A stretch of 64,000 bases of DNA from JAWHTC01 sp032586155 (GCF_032586155.1 NZ_JAWHTC010000001.1:1225855-1289854); one strand, 5' to 3'; shown: positions 46,334-54,616, numbered from the stretch's first letter. The notes: a model not told the origin generated them from the letters alone. Made by a program: numbers and translations.

Positions 46334-47038
46334 TTACTTAGCCAGTTCTTTGGCTTGTTCAACCCAGCCTTCGCGCTCGATGCGACCTTTGAAGCTGAGT
46401 TTCTCGTCCATAGCAGCAATATCGTCTGCTTTCCATGCCGCAATTTGCGCGAAGGTGGTGACACCCGCTTCATGCAGCTTCTTCTCCAGCGCCGGACCAA
46501 CACCCGACAGCTGTTTCAGATCGTCGCCGCCTTCGGCCTTGGCAGCTTTCTTGGGGGCGGCTTTCTTGGCCTCGGCTTTCGGCTCGGCCTTCTTGGCCTC
46601 GGCTTTCGGCTCGGCCTTCTTGGCCTCTTTCTTCGGAGCGGCTTTCTTCGGTGCAGCAGCGGCAACAGCCACCGCGGCAACCGAGCCTGCTCCCACAGCA
46701 GCCTTCACGCCGGTCTTGTCTGCGCCCTTCTCAAGGATCTCGGTGATCTTGAGCATGGTCAACTGCTGACGGTGGCCTTTGGTGCGCTTGGAGCCGTGCT
46801 TCCGGCGACGCTTGACAAAGTGGATCACCTTGTCGCCCTTGAACTGGTCGACGATCTCGGCCTGAACAGCGGCGCCGTCCACCAGAGGGGCGCCCACGAC
46901 AACCTTGTCGCCACCCAGCATCAGAATTTCGTTGAATTGAACGGTTTCACCCGCTTCCGCTGCAAGCTTTTCAACCGCGAGCGTGTCGCCCGATTGAACC
47001 TTGTATTGCTTGCCGCCGGTCTTCATGACTGCGAACAT
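46334..47038 (-). CDS. rplU: 50S ribosomal protein L21 with a helix-hairpin-helix extension
   Basis: Residues 1-100 are a normal L21 (MFAVMKTGGKQYKVQSGDTLAVEKL, FVKRRRKHGSKRTKGHRQQLTMLKI). Instead of ending there, the chain goes on to 234 residues through an Ala/Lys/Pro-rich linker with the repeat KKAEPKAEAKK, then a C-terminal domain GDDLKQLSGVGPALEKKLHE... that reads like a helix-hairpin-helix DNA/RNA-binding fold. Long L21 forms occur in Rhodobacterales; the added domain's role is unknown. Confidence 0.92.
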   Translation of the reverse strand: MFAVMKTGGKQYKVQSGDTLAVEKLAAEAGETVQFNEILMLGGDKVVVGAPLVDGAAVQAEIVDQFKGDKVIHFVKRRRKHGSKRTKGHRQQLTMLKITEILEKGADKTGVKAAVGAGSVAAVAVAAAAPKKAAPKKEAKKAEPKAEAKKAEPKAEAKKAAPKKAAKAEGGDDLKQLSGVGPALEKKLHEAGVTTFAQIAAWKADDIAAMDEKLSFKGRIEREGWVEQAKELAK

Positions 47039-47220
47039 GCGCGTCTTCCTTTTGGTTTCCGCGTTCTGTGGCCGCCCCTTTGGGGTGTTACCGGGTTATC
47101 CCGCCTCGAACAGCGCGCCCATCGGGGCGTCATTAAAAACATCAACCGGCCGCAGGTTGCCCCGCGCCCGGATGCGGGCTTATCTTCCGATGTGGATAAC
47201 AAGTCAAGGGGGATTGCCCC

Positions 47221-47571
47221 ATTTTACGCGCCTTTCTTTTCACCCTGCATCTTGCAGGTCTGGCGGGCTGTGACGCCGGTCATCTGGGCAACCCGCTGAC
47301 CCTGCCGGTGCGGGCCGTCGGCAATGCGGTCCAGAACACGAGCTACGACGCCCGACGGAGCCAGGCCTCCTCTTACGTCCGGCAACACCACACAATCCTG
47401 ATCGACGAAATTACCAGCGGCGGCGGCCCGCATGTCACGGCGGCCTGCGACCTCGTGCGTATTCCGGCCAATCGGCGCCCGGTTTTCTTGCGGCAAGTGG
47501 CACGGGACATCGCCCTTTACCGCCACGATCCCGAAGCCCTGACCGTCGCTTTCATGGTGCACGGCCCATAA
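47221..47571 (+). CDS. Putative lipoprotein with possible ATT start
   Basis: The frame from 47221 encodes a signal with lipobox (LAGLAGC, Cys17) and a mature domain VRAVGNAVQNTSYDARRS... ending VAFMVHGP, 116 residues in all. No ATG, GTG, TTG or CTG occurs in frame between the stop at 47197 and the signal sequence; the first sensible codon is ATT at 47221, with AAGGGGG eight bases before it. A GTG at 47308 would lose the whole signal. So either ATT initiates, or a sequencing change has removed an ATG. The function is unknown. Confidence 0.5.
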   Translation: MLRAFLFTLHLAGLAGCDAGHLGNPLTLPVRAVGNAVQNTSYDARRSQASSYVRQHHTILIDEITSGGGPHVTAACDLVRIPANRRPVFLRQVARDIALYRHDPEALTVAFMVHGP

Positions 47572-47620
47572 CCGCCACCTGGTTTTCGTTGAATGACCGT
47601 GCCCCGCCGAACCCTGCGCC

Positions 47621-48490
47621 CTACAGGTCCTCGCCTTTCATCTGCATCGCCACCGCCAGCCCAAGGGCGTAGCTCAGATCGGCATACATCGCGTCGAACC
47701 CGGCAAACAGCGCCCGGTTCAGCGCCTTACCGGCTTCAGTTTTCGACAGGGATACATAGGCCTCGATATCTTCATCGCTCAACTCGTCATAGGCCATCAT
47801 CAGATAGGCCATTAGCCATTCGCCGGTATCGCTGCGGATCTCGGCTTCCTGGCTCCAGACCTCGGCCAGCATCTCCTCTTCGCTCATCTCCGAAGCGCCG
47901 CCATCAACCAGCCCGCGGTAGAACCGCAAGCTTGCCGTCAGCCCGCCCGCCACGTTGAAATCGACCAGGGCATTGGCCTCAATGTAGGATCGGAGCAGCG
48001 CCAGCCGCACCGACTGGTCATCGCCCTCGCCCGCTGCCGCGTTCGCCTCTGCCCGACGAAATGCCTCTCGGGCGGCTTCCTCTGTGGCCCCGTCGAGAAA
48101 GGCCCGGCGCGCCAGGATTTCCCGGGCAACGATCCGTTTGCCGCGCTCCGAGCGGAAAAACTCCAGGATCGCCGGAAGATGTTCCGGAGGCAGTTCCGTT
48201 TTCAGTCCGGTCAGAACCGATACCTGCATCTTGGGCACATCGTAAATCCGCGCCACGACGGCGGCCCAGCTGGCCCCGCCACCGTCGGGCAGAAACTCGA
48301 CCCCCAGATCCGCCCCATAGCTCAGCCCCTCGTCATGCATGATGACAAGCAGCTCCGGGATTCCAAGCGCGCGGTTCAGCGCCTCATAGTCGGCTTCTGC
48401 CGCCATGGCACGCGCCGGAACCAGTGACACAAACGCCAGGCAAGACAGAGCCAGCCCGACAAGCACGGCGCGCCGTGTTCGCTGGATCAA
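47621..48490 (-). CDS. DUF2059-type exported protein
   Basis: The 289-residue protein has a signal peptide (about 1-30, ARAMA-AEAD) and a helical body with a DUF2059-like block near the C-terminus (SLSKTEAGKALNRALFAGFDAMY, residues about 240-262). The start is a TTG at 48490 preceded by GGGGGGAAGAGC and overlapping the upstream stop (TTGA). It looks like a diverged duplicate of its upstream neighbour. Function unknown. Confidence 0.7.
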   Translation of the reverse strand: MIQRTRRAVLVGLALSCLAFVSLVPARAMAAEADYEALNRALGIPELLVIMHDEGLSYGADLGVEFLPDGGGASWAAVVARIYDVPKMQVSVLTGLKTELPPEHLPAILEFFRSERGKRIVAREILARRAFLDGATEEAAREAFRRAEANAAAGEGDDQSVRLALLRSYIEANALVDFNVAGGLTASLRFYRGLVDGGASEMSEEEMLAEVWSQEAEIRSDTGEWLMAYLMMAYDELSDEDIEAYVSLSKTEAGKALNRALFAGFDAMYADLSYALGLAVAMQMKGEDL

Positions 48491-49353
48491 AGCTCTTCCC
48501 CCCGATCCATCCCCGCCATTCGGACCGCCAAAGCCTCGAAACGGTTGGCCATGACCTCCCACTGGATCGCATTCATCAGTACGTAAACCTGCTTCATCCG
48601 TTCATCTTCCAGCGCCTCGGTATAGGTCCGCACCTCGTCGGTCGAGAAGCCGCGATAGGTGTGCGCCGATGTTGCCAGCCCCGAGGCTGCCATCCGCGCC
48701 TTCATCTCCTCCTCATCCTCTTTGAGCATTGCCCGCAATTCCTCTTCGTCCAGCCGCAACCGGACAACCCCGGCTTCGACCGCCGCCATCAGGAAGCGGA
48801 ACTGGATTTCCTGCACCGCGCGTACGCTCATGCCCGAACTGTCAATCGCATCATTCATCCGCTCGAACAGCGCCAGCCGGTCGGGATCCTCCTGGCGCAT
48901 CGTCTCAAGCAAAGCTTCGCCAGCCTTGCGCCTGCCCTCATCATCTTCATCCATGTGGCTGGCATTCTCGACTTCGACCAGCCGCAGACCCAGCGGCGAG
49001 GCGTAAAAGGCAGCAGCGTGGGTCAGCAATTCTTCGCTCAGCGCCTTTTCCAGGATGTCCAGCGCCATGCCATGCATCAGATTTCGGTCGAATACCTCTT
49101 CCGCGGCCTGTGTCCACTGGTAGCCGAACTCTTCGGCCCTGAGGCCGAGCATTGTCGGTGCGTCTTCGGCCGCCAGCGCAATCGAATCGAGCGCCACGTC
49201 AAACCCTGTGACCTGCAGGAATGCCTCGACCCGGTCGCGGTCGGCGGCATTGGCTCGGTTTGCCATGTAGAATGCACCGACCAGTGCACACATCAGCGCA
49301 AAAACCCCCGCCAGAAATGGTGAAAACCCTCTGTGAATGGCCCTATGAGGCAT
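48487..49353 (-). CDS. DUF2059-type exported protein
   Basis: The 288-residue protein has an N-terminal hydrophobic signal/anchor (residues 10-35, GFSPFLAGVFALMCALVGAF) and two repeated helical halves, with HAAAFYASPLGLRLVEVENA as the DUF2059-like core and a similar region further on. The start at 49353 has GGGAGATATCC upstream. It precedes and is coupled to the other DUF2059 gene. Role unknown. Confidence 0.7.
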   Translation of the reverse strand: MPHRAIHRGFSPFLAGVFALMCALVGAFYMANRANAADRDRVEAFLQVTGFDVALDSIALAAEDAPTMLGLRAEEFGYQWTQAAEEVFDRNLMHGMALDILEKALSEELLTHAAAFYASPLGLRLVEVENASHMDEDDEGRRKAGEALLETMRQEDPDRLALFERMNDAIDSSGMSVRAVQEIQFRFLMAAVEAGVVRLRLDEEELRAMLKEDEEEMKARMAASGLATSAHTYRGFSTDEVRTYTEALEDERMKQVYVLMNAIQWEVMANRFEALAVRMAGMDRGEEL

Positions 49354-49474
49354 GGATATCTCCCTGTTGCGCACGGCTTGTCTATGAACCTAATCCTTTT
49401 GCATCTCAAAACAATGCAAAACGGCCCTTGCAAGGGGCGCCAAAGCCGATTAAACGCAGGCTCCAGACCCCCGC

Positions 49475-49564
49475 GGAGAGGTGCCGGAGTGGTCGAACGG
49501 GGCGGTCTCGAAAACCGTTGTGGGTGCAAGCCCACCCAGGGTTCGAATCCCTGTCTCTCCGCCA
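49475..49564 (+). tRNA. tRNA-Ser (anticodon CGA)
   Basis: Class II tRNA: acceptor GGAGAGG/TCTCTCC (one G-T pair), anticodon loop CTCGAAA (anticodon CGA, reading UCG), a long variable arm TGTGGGTGCAAGCCCAC, T-loop GGTTCGAATCC and an encoded GCCA end. It marks the border to a gene-poor, accessory-looking region. Confidence 0.97.
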
Positions 49565-49727
49565 CTAAACTCTCTATTTGATTGATTTTAAAATATTATT
49601 ATATCCAGGACGCCATAAGGGACACCAACCGAACGGCATCCGCTGGGAGTTACTCAAAGGCCAAAACGACAAGTGCTGCCTTGCGCGACAAGGTCCGCTC
49701 ACGGTCCAAACCGGACCTTGGAGCTAG

Positions 49728-49737
49728 TTGCAGCGAA
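49728..49737 (+). repeat. Dispersed 10-mer TTGCAGCGAA, copy 1
   Basis: Exact copy in a non-coding gap, followed by CGGCCGGTA. Confidence 0.4.
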
Positions 49738-49772
49738 CGGCCGGTATGAGCCCTCTTCACCAAATACCTTCG

Positions 49773-49782
49773 TTGCAGCGAA
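49773..49782 (+). repeat. Dispersed 10-mer TTGCAGCGAA, copy 2
   Basis: Exact copy in the same gap, followed by TGTCGGTTT. Confidence 0.4.
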
Positions 49783-50350
49783 TGTCGGTTTCCGGGCGGC
49801 ATAGTATACAGGCAAAATCGTTCGTGAAGGCTTTCTGACCTTCACTCTTTTCAAGGGTATCGGTGATCTCAAGAAACATCGAGAGATTCACCAACGTTGC
49901 AGTTCCGACGCTAAGAGACTATGTAACGGGTACTAAAGTTGTGATTTTCTGTCGCGCAGGCGCATTGCTCTGCCAGAGCGGATCACAATTTCTACCATGA
50001 AAATTCATCTGTCACGTCCCCTGGTAGGGGTCTGATTTGTGCGAAGGTTGTTGGTGCGATCACCACGACCACATCTCTTGTGACGTTTGTTCGTCCGTTT
50101 GTGGTGACCTGAATGACGGGTGAGCTATCACCAAGAAACTGTGTGTTCTTTGCACAAGGTGAGCTTCTGCAAAGCTGAGGCTTACGGACTGCCGGCAGGC
50201 GCGCAATGCAACTGTTGGAAAAATGGGACATCGGCGCGAACTGCGACCAGTGTCACTCACTGAGACCTAATAATGGCCCTGTCGGAAGAATAGGCCAGAG
50301 AGAAAACAAAAAATAGTGCGGCGGCGCTTTCTCCGTCAAAGGATCAAAAA

Positions 50351-50704
50351 ATGACTTTTCCAGAATGGACGAAACCTGGCGCCTACGGTGCCGTGGGTGG
50401 TGCAATTGTTGCGAGTGTACTTGGGTTTACGTGGGGCGGATGGACAACCGCTGGCAACGCGCAGGATATGGCGCAGGCCCTTGCGACGGAACAAGTGACC
50501 ATGGCGATGGTCCCGGTTTGTTTGAATGCCTCGGCTGCGGATCCGGAGCGCGCCGCAAAGCTGGCAACCCTTAAGGACACGTCTTCTTTCAATCGCCGCA
50601 AGGCCATGATGGACACGGGATGGGCGACGTTCCCAGGCTCCGAAAAGCCCAACCGCGATCTTGCGGTGGCATGTATCGAGGGGCTTGAACTCGATGGATC
50701 ATAA
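50351..50704 (+). CDS. Small membrane-anchored hypothetical protein
   Basis: The 117-residue protein has one hydrophobic segment (about residues 10-32, GAYGAVGGAIVASVLGFTWGGW) and a soluble tail with two cysteines (VPVCLN, AVACIEG), DPERAAKLATLKDTSSFNRRK and GWATFPG. AAGGATC precedes the ATG. Its end overlaps the start of the Cys-repeat protein by 11 bases. I do not recognise a family. Confidence 0.65.
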   Translation: MTFPEWTKPGAYGAVGGAIVASVLGFTWGGWTTAGNAQDMAQALATEQVTMAMVPVCLNASAADPERAAKLATLKDTSSFNRRKAMMDTGWATFPGSEKPNRDLAVACIEGLELDGS

Positions 50705-51533
50705 ACCGGACTTGGGGATACCTGCACCCCAATCTCCATGTAAGTTCCGAGTGTTGATCGACACGCAAATGGTCATGTGGCTGCTTGCTGGATCAATTTG
50801 TTTTCTATTGCTGGCCACATGGCCCGCCCACGCACAAACGACATCACAGCCAATACCGGAGAATGCCAGTGCCAAAAGCTATGGTGACGGGTGGGAATGT
50901 GACATTGGATTCCGTCTCAACAGAGATGTTTGCGCAGCCATTATTGTGCCACACAACGCGTACGAGACCAAACGCAGATATGGTTCGGGATGGGAATGCC
51001 TGCATGGTTTTCGCAAGAGTGAAGCGACTGCCTGTATTGCAGTGTTTGTCCCTGAGGGTGGATTTTTGGATCCATCAGGTAAACGGTGGCACTGCCTGCG
51101 GGGTTTTGCAAAAGTCGACGACACCTGTCAGAAGATCGTCTTGCCCGCGAACGCCTATCTGGCTGACACAGTGTATGGATCGAAATGGATTTGTAGTCGC
51201 GGCTATGAAGCCAGAGATGACGGCTGCGCCGCCATTGCGGTCCCCGCGAACGCCTATCTGAACTCAACAGGTTATGGGCAGCCGTGGACATGTGAGCGTG
51301 GTTTCTTTCAACAGGATGGCCAGTGCGAGACCGTCGTTATCCCTGCAAATGCATACTTCGACGATGCAACCTACGGCACAGGGTGGAAGTGCGAGCGTGG
51401 GTATGCTGCCGCTGGCCAGGCGTGCGAGTTGATAGACATTCCAGAAAACGCGCATTTGGACAGGTCAGGAAACCGCTGGGAATGCCACAGAAACTTCCAG
51501 AAGTCGAAGGGCCAATGCGTTCTCAATAACTAA
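50694..51533 (+). CDS. Secreted protein with seven Cys-rich repeats
   Basis: After a signal segment (residues about 26-46, ending PAHAQ), the 279-residue protein consists of seven tandem repeats of about 32 residues. The consensus is YGxxWxCxRGF, then about six residues, then C and IxVPxNAYL; each repeat holds two cysteines, giving fourteen, all probably in disulfides. The last repeat is short and ends the protein. This is a periplasmic or surface structure with no recognised function. It overlaps the preceding gene and precedes the DUF1611 gene by 84 bases with a strong hairpin between. Confidence 0.72.
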   Translation: MDHKPDLGIPAPQSPCKFRVLIDTQMVMWLLAGSICFLLLATWPAHAQTTSQPIPENASAKSYGDGWECDIGFRLNRDVCAAIIVPHNAYETKRRYGSGWECLHGFRKSEATACIAVFVPEGGFLDPSGKRWHCLRGFAKVDDTCQKIVLPANAYLADTVYGSKWICSRGYEARDDGCAAIAVPANAYLNSTGYGQPWTCERGFFQQDGQCETVVIPANAYFDDATYGTGWKCERGYAAAGQACELIDIPENAHLDRSGNRWECHRNFQKSKGQCVLNN

Positions 51534-51564
51534 GCAGAAATTGCCGCAAACCCATCTTCAGCAT

Positions 51565-51595
51565 GCGCAGGTGAAGACAGTGATGTCTTCTGCGC
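51565..51595 (+). promoter_or_regulatory. Strong hairpin before the DUF1611 gene
   Basis: GCGCA + GAAGACA pairs with TGTCTTC + TGCGC (12 base pairs, three-base bulge GGT) around GTGA. It stands between the Cys-repeat gene and the DUF1611 start 22 bases further on, without a T-run, so it may stabilise or process the mRNA rather than end it. Confidence 0.5.
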
Positions 51596-51617
51596 CGATC
51601 ATCAAAAAGGAAATACA

Positions 51618-52817
51618 TTGGAAACCGAACTAAAAACCGTCGACACCCTCCGCCGTCCCGTAAGAGGGGCTCAAGCGCCTCCGAGCCTCCAGAATGAACC
51701 CACACACGCGACTTCAAACAGGCAAGTTGCATCTTCATCATCGGCGATTGTCTATTGCGAAGGCAACTTTGCCAAAATCGATGGCAAGACTGCGAACGGT
51801 CTTGTGCGTCACTCCGAGGCGTATCGCATCCTTTCCGTCATCGACAGCACCTATGGTGGCCGGGACAGTGGGTTGGTTCTCGATGATGTGACGAACGACA
51901 TACCGATCTTTGGCGGGCTGGAGGCCGCTGTCGCTCATGAATCTTTCATTCCCGATGCACTTATTTATGGGATGGCCCCCTCAACCGGGCGGCTCTCGCC
52001 TGCGGACCGCAACGTTGTTCTGGAAGCGGTCGGACTTGGCATGAACATCGTGAGCGGGCTGCACGAATACTTGAGCGATGACAGTGAAATTGCCAACGCC
52101 GCATCCGAACGGAATGTCACCATCCGCGACATCCGCAAACCCAAGCTCAGCAAAGACATGCGGCTGTTTGATGGTAGCGTCAGAGGGGTCAAAGCTTTGC
52201 GTATTGCGATTCTCGGGACGGATTGCGCCATTGGAAAACGGACAACAGCGACCGTCTTGGCGCGTGCGTTAAACGCCAAAGGCATCAAGACGGTTCTTGT
52301 CGGTACGGGTCAGACCGGTTTGATGCAGGGCGCGAAGTACGGTGTTGCAATGGACGCCGTGCCGCCCCAGTTTGGCTGTGGTGAGCTTGAAGGTGCGATT
52401 GTCGCCGCGTCTGAGGCTGAACACCCCGATGTTATCCTGATCGAAGGTCAAGGCGCGCTGAGCCATCCAGCGTTTTGCACATCCGCATTCATTCTGCGTG
52501 GCAGTCAACCGGATGCCGTCATCCTTCAGCATGCCCCCAAACGCCCCCATCGCTGCGATTTTCCCAGCATGCCAATGCCCACGCCGGAAAGCGAGATTGT
52601 CCTTATCGAGGTGTTTGCCGACACCAAGGTCATCGGGGTCACACTCAATCACGAAAGAATGACCGACGCCGAAATCACCGGCACCATCAAAGCGCAATCA
52701 CACAAACTTGGTCTGCCTGTGACGGATGCGCTCAGCCGACCGGCAGCACATTTGCTTGATATGGTCGTTGCCGCTTTTCCTGGCTTGAAGCAAGGGTCAC
52801 CGATGGCCGCCATATGA
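51618..52817 (+). CDS. DUF1611 family protein (DgcN-like)
   Basis: The 399-residue protein has the DUF1611 two-domain pattern: an N-terminal part with AYRILSVIDSTYGGRDSGLVLDDV and a C-terminal P-loop-like domain starting ILGTDCAIGKRTTATVLARAL (about residue 196), then EGQGALSHPAF. The characterised relative DgcN N-acetylates D-glutamate in marine bacteria, with DgcA as partner; here the partner is a PLP racemase instead. The start is a TTG with AAGGA seven bases upstream; the first 40 residues are an unusual low-complexity extension. Its stop overlaps the racemase start (ATGA). Confidence 0.8.
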   Translation: METELKTVDTLRRPVRGAQAPPSLQNEPTHATSNRQVASSSSAIVYCEGNFAKIDGKTANGLVRHSEAYRILSVIDSTYGGRDSGLVLDDVTNDIPIFGGLEAAVAHESFIPDALIYGMAPSTGRLSPADRNVVLEAVGLGMNIVSGLHEYLSDDSEIANAASERNVTIRDIRKPKLSKDMRLFDGSVRGVKALRIAILGTDCAIGKRTTATVLARALNAKGIKTVLVGTGQTGLMQGAKYGVAMDAVPPQFGCGELEGAIVAASEAEHPDVILIEGQGALSHPAFCTSAFILRGSQPDAVILQHAPKRPHRCDFPSMPMPTPESEIVLIEVFADTKVIGVTLNHERMTDAEITGTIKAQSHKLGLPVTDALSRPAAHLLDMVVAAFPGLKQGSPMAAI

Positions 52818-53935
52818 GTTGCCCTCGCATAGAAGTGGATCTGAGCAAGATCCGTCACAACACACGGATGGTTGCACGGGGTCTGAACAGGCGCGGCATC
52901 GCTGTCACCGGCGTAACCAAGGCTGTTTGCGGGCATCCTGCCATCGCCCGGGCCATGCTGGATGGCGGTGCCGAAGGTCTTGCAGATGCGCGTCTCAGCA
53001 ATGTGGAGAGGTTACGCAAAGCGGGCGTAACATGCCCAATTACGTTGATCCGGACGCCGATGTTGAGCCAGGCCGATCGGGTCGTCCATTTCTGTGACGC
53101 GAGCTACAATACGGAGATTGCTGTCATTGCTGCCCTGGCCGCTGCCGCGATCCGCAAAGGTACGGTTCACGGAATTATCCTGATGGTTGAGATGGGGGAC
53201 CAACGCGAAGGAGTATTGCCCGAGAACTTGGGCACATGTGCTCAGCAAGTCGTGAAAATGCCTGGTGTTGCGTTGAAAGGCATCGGTGCAAACTTTGCCT
53301 GCTTCAGTGGCCTGGCGCCCAATGGGTCCCAAATGCTGGCTCTTTCCAACATTGCGACTGATATTGAGGGGCAGTGCGGCCCCGTCTTTCAAACCGTGTC
53401 TGGCGGCAATTCCGCAAACCTGCCTTGGGCGTTGTCAGCGCAATCTACTGGGCGCATCGACGATCTCAGGCTGGGAGAAGCAATACTTCTGGGCGTTGAT
53501 CCGCTGTCCGGAGATCGGATAGGCGAGATGCACACCGATGCCTTTACGCTTGTCGCCGAAGTTATCGAGACGGGCAAAAAGCCTGCGGCTACGCCTGTCG
53601 CCTTTGTCAATCCGACCTTGGCAAAACTTCACATTGTTTCGCGCGCTGATGAGATCAAGCGTCTTATCCTCGCCATAGGGCGTCAGGACACGGACATTTC
53701 AGGGCTTTCAATGCCTGATGGAAGTATACTGATGGGTGCGACCAGTGATCATCTTGTCATTGAAACCAACCATCCAACGCTGAGGTTGGGCTCCGAAATG
53801 AGATTTCAGATGAACTACACAGCGTTGATGCATGCGATGGCCGCGCCCGACATTGCAACAAAGCTGCTTGATGACAGGTCATCAAGGTCGTCGCCACCCC
53901 CCCAAGGCAAGGCCGAACACTTGACGCTGGTCTGA
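52814..53935 (+). CDS. Alanine/ornithine-type PLP-dependent racemase
   Basis: The 373-residue protein has the alanine-racemase N-terminal barrel: EVDLSKIRHNTRMV, the PLP lysine K36 in GVTKAVCGHP, and the late SGGNSANLPWAL and RLGEAILLGVDPL, which mark the alanine/ornithine racemase (Orr) group. It should interconvert L- and D-forms of an amino acid; which one is unknown. It lacks the usual alanine-racemase C-terminal beta domain typical of Alr. It is coupled to the DUF1611 gene by a four-base overlap. Confidence 0.82.
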   Translation: MSCPRIEVDLSKIRHNTRMVARGLNRRGIAVTGVTKAVCGHPAIARAMLDGGAEGLADARLSNVERLRKAGVTCPITLIRTPMLSQADRVVHFCDASYNTEIAVIAALAAAAIRKGTVHGIILMVEMGDQREGVLPENLGTCAQQVVKMPGVALKGIGANFACFSGLAPNGSQMLALSNIATDIEGQCGPVFQTVSGGNSANLPWALSAQSTGRIDDLRLGEAILLGVDPLSGDRIGEMHTDAFTLVAEVIETGKKPAATPVAFVNPTLAKLHIVSRADEIKRLILAIGRQDTDISGLSMPDGSILMGATSDHLVIETNHPTLRLGSEMRFQMNYTALMHAMAAPDIATKLLDDRSSRSSPPPQGKAEHLTLV

Positions 53936-53985
53936 AAGACCTCGACCGACCTTACCGGCCTAAAACAAAGATAGGAGATTGAACG

Positions 53986-54222
53986 ATGACCAAGCTAACC
54001 AAAGTATCAGTGTTCAAAGCGTACGATTCCAAACCGGAAACGGCGATGGACAAAACGACACGTATCGCCAGGAAATTGATCGACGACGAAGCCGAACAAC
54101 GGCAGGTTAAGATGACCCGCCTGCGCAACGCCCGCCTCGAAAGAGAAGCGAACACACCGCCCAAAACCACCGAAACTGCTGCGCGCAAAACACGTCGATC
54201 CAAGGCCGCCAAAACGAGATGA
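53986..54222 (+). CDS. Small basic protein (78 residues)
   Basis: The 78-residue product is strongly basic (many Lys and Arg, C-terminus KTRRSKAAKTR), with no signal or membrane segment, and KTTRIARKLIDDEAEQRQVK as a likely helix. TAGGAGATTGAACG precedes the ATG. It might bind nucleic acid or an acidic partner. It follows the racemase by 50 bases and overlaps the next small gene by four bases. Confidence 0.6.
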   Translation: MTKLTKVSVFKAYDSKPETAMDKTTRIARKLIDDEAEQRQVKMTRLRNARLEREANTPPKTTETAARKTRRSKAAKTR

Positions 54223-54338
54223 AAGAGCATCGCTGGTTTGGCGCCATCCTGGCCACAGTTAACGTAGTCGAGTGCGAACCATACCAGATCTGGCCTAGCA
54301 TCCCGATCGACCCGGTCCTTTTGAGGCAGAACCCATGA
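54219..54338 (+). CDS. 39-residue peptide linked by ATGA overlaps
   Basis: A very short gene whose ATG overlaps the stop of the 78-residue gene (ATGA, 54219-54222) and whose TGA overlaps the ATG of the 93-residue gene (ATGA, 54335-54338). The product starts MKEHRWFGAILATVNVV, has one cysteine and ends with PVLLRQNP. The double overlap and matching frame make chance less likely. It could be a peptide, a coupling leader or a precursor; no ribosome site is obvious. Confidence 0.5.
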   Translation: MKEHRWFGAILATVNVVECEPYQIWPSIPIDPVLLRQNP

Positions 54339-54616
54339 CGAACTCAAACGAGAGCACGGTAAAAGTTCACTATATTTGCCAAACATATGTGGAAAAGGAT
54401 TCGGGGCGTGATGGACAAGCAGACCTGAAAATCGCCAAGCAATTCGAATACTTCACAGCATCAGAGGCACAAAACAGAGCTGAAAGGGAAGTATTGGCCG
54501 AAGATTGCGCGGGCGCCGACGCCTACATGATCAGCGAGGATCCAAACAGTGGAGAAATTGGAACGCCAAGCTTCCTTGTAAGGCTGGGCGGTGTCCCGGA
54601 AATTGATGATTTCTGA
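54335..54616 (+). CDS. Small hypothetical protein (93 residues)
   Basis: The product is acidic, with VHYICQTYVEKDSG at the front and a tail FLVRLGGVPEIDDF; it contains two cysteines and an Ala/Glu-rich helix (EAQNRAEREVLAEDCAG). GAGGCAGAACCC stands before the ATG inside the 39-residue gene. It is the last member of the racemase cluster. I do not recognise a family. Confidence 0.6.
   Translation: MTNSNESTVKVHYICQTYVEKDSGRDGQADLKIAKQFEYFTASEAQNRAEREVLAEDCAGADAYMISEDPNSGEIGTPSFLVRLGGVPEIDDF

Larger units (their letters stand above)
49565..50350. other. Gene-poor gap after tRNA-Ser
   Basis: I see no convincing gene in these 786 bases. The first 50 are AT-rich (TTTTAAAATATTATTATAT). Two copies of TTGCAGCGAA occur at 49728 and 49773. 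Short frames present (for example 49992-50231 minus) lack ribosome sites and family features. Confidence 0.6.

Noticed and set aside
47224..47562. 112-codon minus-strand frame opposite the ATT-start lipoprotein
   Set aside because: Has an ATG but no signal or domain; the plus frame shows a signal peptide with lipobox, so it is preferred.
49475..49564. tRNA-Ser as a proven island attachment site
   Set aside because: No integrase gene and no second copy of the tRNA 3' end found in the window, so only the border is reported.
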